Below, in pieces: positions 60,018-64,000 of a stretch of DNA of 64,000 nucleotides. The notes beneath the pieces were generated by a model, which saw nothing but the letters and a program-made list of their open reading frames with translations, ran no database searches and was not told the origin of the DNA. Every line of letters begins with the position of its first letter. Positions within the stretch are counted from its first letter, which is position 1. Source of the stretch: Nocardia speluncae NBRC 108251. GTDB lineage: Bacteria > Actinomycetota > Actinomycetes > Mycobacteriales > Mycobacteriaceae. Location: the NCBI RefSeq assembly GCF_001613245.1, contig NZ_BDBZ01000036.1, forward strand, positions 182,656-246,655, in the 5' to 3' direction. Made by a program: the position numbers and the translations under genes.

Positions 60018-60103
60018 TCGGTGGCCGGACATACGGTAGCCGGCGCCGGCCGGCCATTCGGCACAACGGTGCGCAGAAACTACCGAGGTCGTCGATACAC
60101 GCC

Positions 60104-60952
60104 TCAGTCGCGTACCCGAGTGGCCGTCGTGGAATCCGTGGCGGTGCTGTCCGCGTCCAACCCGGCGAGCAGACGCAGCCCATCGTCGGCGGCACTGCCG
60201 GAGGCGGCCGAGAGCACCAGCAACTCCAGACCCGATTCGTCCGGTAGGGCGAAGTTCTCCTGGTGCAGTTCCAGGAGACCGACCAGTGGGTGCCGGTACG
60301 CCTTTCGCCCGTGGGTGCGGGCGCGTACATCCGCGCGGGCCCAGAGGCGGCGGAATCGCTCGCTGCCCATCGCGAGTTCACCGATGAGCGAGACCAAGCC
60401 GGGGTCCTCGGGGTACTTACCCGCGGCGAAGCGCAGATGCCCGACCGCGTCCAGGGTGCAGGTCTCCCAGTCCGCATACAGGCCGCGATCGGCCTCCTCC
60501 AGGAAGATGTGCCGGGCCGTGTTGAGGCCGGGTATCGGCCGGCCGTAGAGGAGCCCGGCGAGGCGATTACCGGCGAGTACGTCCAGGCGGTGGTTCATGA
60601 TCAGCGCGGGAGCGTCGGCGACCAGGTCCAGCACCCGCAGCAGCTCCGGCCGGACCTGCCCGCCCGGTGTCTTCGCGCGGCGGCGGCGCTGCCGCGCGAG
60701 GCGGTAGAGGTGCCCGCGTTCGGTGTCGTCGAGGCCGAGAACGCGGGAGAGCGCATCGAGGACCTGTTCGGAGGGCTGGGTGGCGCGCCCCTGCTCCAGG
60801 CGCACGTAATAGTCGACGCTCACTCCGGACAGGTGCGCCACTTCTTCACGGCGCAGCCCGTCGACCCGGCGCGGCCTGTCGGTGGGGATGCCGACGGCCG
60901 CCGGATCGACCCGGGAACGCCGGGTCCGCAGGAAGCCCGCGAGATCGTCCAT
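60104..60952 (-). CDS. XRE/HTH regulator with MmyB-like ligand domain
   Basis: 282 residues from ATG 60952; the frame is open far upstream but only this start precedes the helix-turn-helix. DNA-binding part: RREEVAHLSGVSVDYYVRLEQGRATQPSEQVLDALSRVLGL. The C-terminal MmyB-like domain includes APALIMNHRLDVLAGNRLAGLLYG, SLIGELAMGSERFRRLWARADVRAR and HPLVGLLELHQENFALPDESGLELLVLSAA. Such proteins bind a fatty acid or quinone-like ligand. Divergent by 138 bp from the NAD(P)H quinone oxidoreductase, the usual target gene of this family. Confidence 0.92.
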   Translation of the reverse strand: MDDLAGFLRTRRSRVDPAAVGIPTDRPRRVDGLRREEVAHLSGVSVDYYVRLEQGRATQPSEQVLDALSRVLGLDDTERGHLYRLARQRRRRAKTPGGQVRPELLRVLDLVADAPALIMNHRLDVLAGNRLAGLLYGRPIPGLNTARHIFLEEADRGLYADWETCTLDAVGHLRFAAGKYPEDPGLVSLIGELAMGSERFRRLWARADVRARTHGRKAYRHPLVGLLELHQENFALPDESGLELLVLSAASGSAADDGLRLLAGLDADSTATDSTTATRVRD

Positions 60953-61090
60953 ATCCCCAGTATGGCCGCGCCGGGGCCGGCGAAGGTGGTCCTGCCGATA
61001 CCAGGAAGCCCGGTCCGGTGGAAGAAACGGCCCTGAACGCCGGGCGCCGCAGCGTCCAGGATCGAAGACATCCGATCCGAAGGAGTTCCG

Positions 61091-61870
61091 ATGAAGGCAC
61101 TGATCGTCTACGCCCACCCCGAACCGGGATCGCTCAACGGCGCACTGAAAGACCTCGCCGTGACCACGCTGGAGAATGCGGGGCACGAGGTGCGGGTGAG
61201 TGATCTGTATGCGATGAACTGGAAGGCGGTCGTCGACGCCGCCGACTACGGCCCCGCCGCATCGACCCCGTTGCGGGTCGTGCGCGATTCGGGCCGGGCC
61301 TTCGATGCCGGAGACCTCACCCCGGATGTCCGCGCCGAACAGGAGAAACTCCGGTGGTCCGAGATGATCATCTTCCAGTTCCCGCTGTGGTGGTACTCCA
61401 TGCCGGCGATTCTCAAGGGCTGGGTGGACCGCGTATTCACCCAGCACTTCGCGTACGGCGTCGGCGAGCACAGCGATACCAAGTACGGCGAGCGCTACGG
61501 CGAAGGAACCCTCGCGGGCCGGAAGGCACTGCTGTCGGTGACCATCGGCGGTCAGGAATCGCACTACTCCGCCCGCGGGGTCAACGGCCCGGTCGAGGAT
61601 CTGCTGTTCCCGATCCACCACGGCATCCTCTATTACCCGGGCATCGAGGTGCTGCCGCCGTTCGTCTCGTACGGCGCCGACCGGCTGACCGCGGCAGCCT
61701 ATCCGGATATCGCCAAGGCATGGGAGCGGCGCCTGCTCACCCTGGATTCGACCGAACCGATCGCCTTCCGGCCGCAGAACTCCGGTGACTACGACGTACC
61801 CTCGCTGCAGCTCAAAGAGGGACTCGAACCCGCGGGCCGCACCGGCTTCGGATTACATATGCGCGGCTGA
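61091..61870 (+). CDS. NAD(P)H dehydrogenase (quinone), flavodoxin-like fold
   Basis: 259 residues, AAGGAG before ATG 61091. MKALIVYAHPEPGSLNGALKDLAVTTLENAGHEV is the FAD phosphate-binding start; IIFQFPLWWYSMPAILKGWVDRVFTQHFAYG is the NQO1/MdaB active-site signature. It reduces quinones by two electrons with NAD(P)H, avoiding semiquinones. The C-terminal tail QNSGDYDVPSLQLKEGLEPAGRTGFGLHMRG is longer than in the minimal MdaB. Controlled by the divergent MmyB-like XRE protein (inference from synteny). Confidence 0.93.
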   Translation: MKALIVYAHPEPGSLNGALKDLAVTTLENAGHEVRVSDLYAMNWKAVVDAADYGPAASTPLRVVRDSGRAFDAGDLTPDVRAEQEKLRWSEMIIFQFPLWWYSMPAILKGWVDRVFTQHFAYGVGEHSDTKYGERYGEGTLAGRKALLSVTIGGQESHYSARGVNGPVEDLLFPIHHGILYYPGIEVLPPFVSYGADRLTAAAYPDIAKAWERRLLTLDSTEPIAFRPQNSGDYDVPSLQLKEGLEPAGRTGFGLHMRG

Positions 61871-62369
61871 CCCTCGGTGCTGACCTTCGCGGCACGTGCT
61901 GAGCTGATTCCCGGGCCTGCAGATGGGAGCTACCGGCCCTGGAATTCAGGGACTGTGGATTTAAGGGTACCTCTCTGCTCACCGAGGCTTGACACAGAGA
62001 GGAGCCTTTAGCGAGATAGTCCCCGCGGCAGCACCGGGTCGTCGGCGATCCGGCCGGGCGTGCTCATCGCTGCTTCTTCTTGGATGTGTCGATCATCCGA
62101 TCATCCTGCCGGTGCCCTGGGTCACATGTCCTGACATGCACTCGCCCTGACACACTGTTCTCGGTTCGGTGTATCGAACTCGCTGATAGTGGATGGCAAC
62201 AGCGGTAGCGGTCGCCGTTCGCTATCAGCGCGTGTCGGCGACAGCGGCTCATTCTTCTCTGTCAGGTCGAGTGCAGGATGCTTGGCCGGGATGCGGTATT
62301 TGTCTGTGCTGGTTAGACTTTGGGCCCCCGGGCGCTGCGGCCGGTGTTGTCTACGATTAGGGGATCGGT
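61871..62369 (+). other. 499-bp gap at the edge of the conflict-system island
   Basis: No gene recognised; a 62-codon leftward frame at 62064-62252 is unconvincing. Structures: CCCTG-gaatt-CAGGG at 61937; CCTCTCTG/CAGAGAGG arms around a 17-base loop at 61970-62002, a possible terminator for the quinone oxidoreductase; GATCATCC twice in tandem at 62091-62106; and a CGCTGATAG/CTATCAGCG inverted repeat at 62181/62222. The composition falls from about 70% GC to below 60% here, so this is a likely junction of imported DNA. Confidence 0.5.
62181..62230. repeat. 9-bp inverted repeat upstream of the EACC1 gene
   Basis: CGCTGATAG (62181-62189) and CTATCAGCG (62222-62230) with a 32-base loop, ending 139 bases before GTG 62370. 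Could be a structured leader, regulatory site, or remnant att site; nothing in sequence decides. Confidence 0.5.
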
Positions 62370-62744
62370 GTGGGCCAAGACTGGGATCTGTTTGTGAGGG
62401 TCGAGGCTCTCGACGGTGACGAGATCGGTGAGACAGCAGCGTCGGCTCAGCGGCTACGTAATGAATTGCTGCGTCTGGATATAGACGCCGCCGATCCTGT
62501 AGCGGATTCCGTGGTCCCAGAGGGGGCGAAAGGTCTGTCGGCGGTGTCGGTCACTATCGGAGTGCGACTTGGGGCGATGGCGTTGGGCAGCCTGTTCGCG
62601 AAACTCCGGGACTGGGTCGGCCGCAGTGGGCAAACCGTCGAAGTGAGTATCGGTGGTGATTTGATCAAGATCCCCGCCAAATTCCCAGAGCAGCAAGAGC
62701 AAGCGATCGCTGCTTGGCTGGCGCGACATGCGACCAGCGACTGA
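62370..62744 (+). CDS. EACC1-like effector-associated constant component
   Basis: 124 residues from GTG 62370, with AGGGGA five bases upstream. DWDLFVRVEALDGDEIGETAASAQRLRNELLRLDIDAADP, a hydrophobic helical middle (VTIGVRLGAMALGSLFAKLRDWVGRSGQ) and a strand VEVSIGGDLIKIPAKFPEQQEQAIAAWLARH match the effector-associated constant component 1 family. That family is described as an invariant partner of caspase, trypsin-like and other effectors in multicellular actinobacterial conflict systems. It probably signals to or holds the effector near the membrane. A caspase gene follows 67 bp downstream. Confidence 0.8.
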   Translation: MGQDWDLFVRVEALDGDEIGETAASAQRLRNELLRLDIDAADPVADSVVPEGAKGLSAVSVTIGVRLGAMALGSLFAKLRDWVGRSGQTVEVSIGGDLIKIPAKFPEQQEQAIAAWLARHATSD

Positions 62745-62811
62745 CTCACGTTTGGGCTTGTAGGACGGGTGGACCAAATGATGCGGATAATCGGCGGGGT
62801 AGGACACCTGC

Positions 62812-64000
62812 ATGGTCGGGTGGCTCGTGGCTGATACGCGTGCGGCCCTGATCATCGCCAGTGCCACCTACACCGATCCCGCGCTGACCAAGCTCCGAGC
62901 GCCGGTCCGTGATGCTGTCGCGATGGCCGAGGTGTTGGCCGATCCTCGGGTCGGGGGGTTCGAAGTGACACAGGTGATAAATCGACCCGAACGCGAAATC
63001 CGTCGTGCCTTGGCAACATTCCTGTCCAATCGTTCAGTCGATGACGTTGTACTGGTGTATCTGTCGTGTCACGGTGTGCTCGATCAGTGGGGTCAGCTGT
63101 ATTTCGCCGCATTCGACACCGTCAAAGACGAATTGGCTTCGACTGCAGTGGAATCGCGTTGGCTGCGGGAACGAATGGAGCAAACGCGGGCCCGGCGCCA
63201 AGTGCTGATTCTGGACTGCTGCAACAGCGGCGCGTTCGCCAACACCAAGGGCGATACCGACCTCGACCTCGGGCATCGCTTCGCTACCTCAGGGCGCGGC
63301 CGTATCTTGCTCACCGCCTCCCGCGACAGCGAATACTCCTACGAAGGCCGTCCCCTGACCCGTCGCCCGAGACCGGCCGGCTCGATCTTCACCACCGGCC
63401 TGGTCGAAGGCTTACGTACCGGTGATGCCGATCGCGACCGTGATGGGCTGATCACCGTCGAGGATGCCTACATCTATGCCGCCACCTACGTTCGAATCCA
63501 TGGCGGCGCCCAAAACCCCCAGCAATGGACCTATGGCACCGAGGACGCTATCTACCTTGCACGCAACCCTAACAACCGCCCACCAGCCGCACCCGACAAA
63601 CCCTCATCGCCTGCGAACAACGCGCATGTCACCGACGACACCGCATCTAACCAGCAGATCACTGCTGATAGCCCACCAATACCCACGTCATCCAGTTCCA
63701 AGATGGTCGGCAGACGCAAACTACTGATCGGCGCCACAGCGGCGACTGTCGGGACGGTTGGCCTGTCTGCCGCTGCAATCATCAGTCCCCTCGTCTGGGA
63801 CCGGGATCGGAATTTCACCCCCCTGACGTCTATCGGTGAACCTCTCATCGGCCACACCGGCGGCGTCCTCTCGGTGGCGTTCAGTCCTGACGGCCAGACC
63901 CTGGCCACCGGCAGCACCGACCGCATCGTCCGACTGTGGAGTGTCGCCAACCGGCAGCAGATCGGTGAACCTCTCACCGGCCACACCAGCAGCATCTTCT
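62812..64000 (+). CDS. Caspase-like (C14) protease with TM helix and WD40 repeats, 5' part
   Basis: 396 residues visible; the gene runs off the window. ATG 62812 has GTAGGA seven bases upstream; GTG 62827 is an alternative. The caspase-like domain is about 10-250: ALIIASATYTDPALTKLRAPVRDA, catalytic His87 in YLSCHGVLD, catalytic Cys137 in LILDCCNSGAF. A Pro/Ser/Asn-rich linker (about 251-300) leads to one membrane helix (about 303-328), then the first WD40 repeat (GHTGGVLSVAFSPDGQTLATGSTDRIVRLWSV, about 347-378) and the start of a second. Expected: cytoplasmic protease with a propeller sensor beyond the helix, which would place the propeller outside, or a folded-back arrangement. Lower GC than upstream genes. 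Confidence 0.9.
   Translation, partial: MVGWLVADTRAALIIASATYTDPALTKLRAPVRDAVAMAEVLADPRVGGFEVTQVINRPEREIRRALATFLSNRSVDDVVLVYLSCHGVLDQWGQLYFAAFDTVKDELASTAVESRWLRERMEQTRARRQVLILDCCNSGAFANTKGDTDLDLGHRFATSGRGRILLTASRDSEYSYEGRPLTRRPRPAGSIFTTGLVEGLRTGDADRDRDGLITVEDAYIYAATYVRIHGGAQNPQQWTYGTEDAIYLARNPNNRPPAAPDKPSSPANNAHVTDDTASNQQITADSPPIPTSSSSKMVGRRKLLIGATAATVGTVGLSAAAIISPLVWDRDRNFTPLTSIGEPLIGHTGGVLSVAFSPDGQTLATGSTDRIVRLWSVANRQQIGEPLTGHTSSIF

Noticed and set aside
62064..62252. 62-codon leftward frame in the island junction
   Set aside because: Cys/His/Arg-rich chance frame without start context; contains the inverted-repeat arm, so non-coding is likelier.

Overview
The window is high-GC, densely packed DNA from an actinomycete, most like Nocardia or a close mycolic-acid relative (Rhodococcus/Mycobacterium group). 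This is inferred from codon bias, the many F420/LLM-type oxidoreductases, paired FadE-type acyl-CoA dehydrogenases, Rv1318c-type adenylate cyclase architecture, a TIGR03086-like (mycothiol-related fold) protein and a P450 with a small variant ferredoxin. No rRNA, tRNA, CRISPR array or transposase was seen.

Layout. (1) 1-3.9 kb: a beta-oxidation-like operon: 3' end of a type III CoA-transferase, enoyl-CoA hydratase/isomerase, thiolase, acyl-CoA dehydrogenase. (2) 3.9-10 kb: a conserved hypothetical, an LLM oxidoreductase, a RibD-C/DHFR-like reductase behind two matching dyads, PoxB-type pyruvate:quinone oxidoreductase, and a membrane adenylate cyclase. (3) 10.4-16.1 kb: MarR regulator, then a sulfonate/nitrate-type ABC importer (permease, ATPase, Tat lipoprotein), an MFS exporter and a binding-protein-like protein with no signal peptide, closed by a 14-bp-stem hairpin. 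(4) 16.2-16.9 kb: type II lumazine synthase behind a clear FMN riboswitch. (5) 17.1-20 kb: BASS transporter, second DHFR-like reductase, quinone oxidoreductase.

(6) 19.9-40.9 kb: a large CoA-thioester catabolic island. Leftward: hydratase, APH-type kinase and ACAD10/11-type dehydrogenase (a split version of human ACAD11, or LvaA/LvaC of levulinate catabolism), divergent from a TetR gene. Rightward: two FadE heterodimer pairs with a hydratase between them. After a secreted histidine phosphatase, a leftward run holds two acyl-CoA ligases, a MaoC-like hydratase, an AcuI-like reductase and an SDR. It is divergent from a type III CoA-transferase, a type I CoA-transferase and another hydratase. A related ATCCTTG..A.GAT palindrome lies at two of the promoters, suggesting one regulon. 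Together these genes could activate a carboxylic acid, dehydrogenate and hydrate it, handle hydroxyacyl intermediates and recycle CoA; the substrate cannot be read from sequence.

(7) 40.9-48.1 kb: small secreted and zinc-ribbon proteins, a LysR gene lacking a normal start codon, LLM oxidoreductase, GNAT, glutaminase-STAS, AhpD-like and pirin proteins. (8) 48.3-54.2 kb: P450 and ferredoxin divergent from a third FadE pair, an LLM oxidoreductase and an SDR. (9) 54.2-61.9 kb: a Phd/VapC-type toxin-antitoxin pair with a near-perfect 34-bp operator, MarR, TIGR03086-like protein, S9 peptidase, TetR plus LLM oxidoreductase, and an XRE regulator divergent from an NAD(P)H quinone oxidoreductase. (10) 61.9-64 kb: visibly lower GC and different codon use. 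It holds an EACC1-like protein and the 5' part of a caspase-TM-WD40 protein, an NTP/protease-type conflict module that runs off the window.
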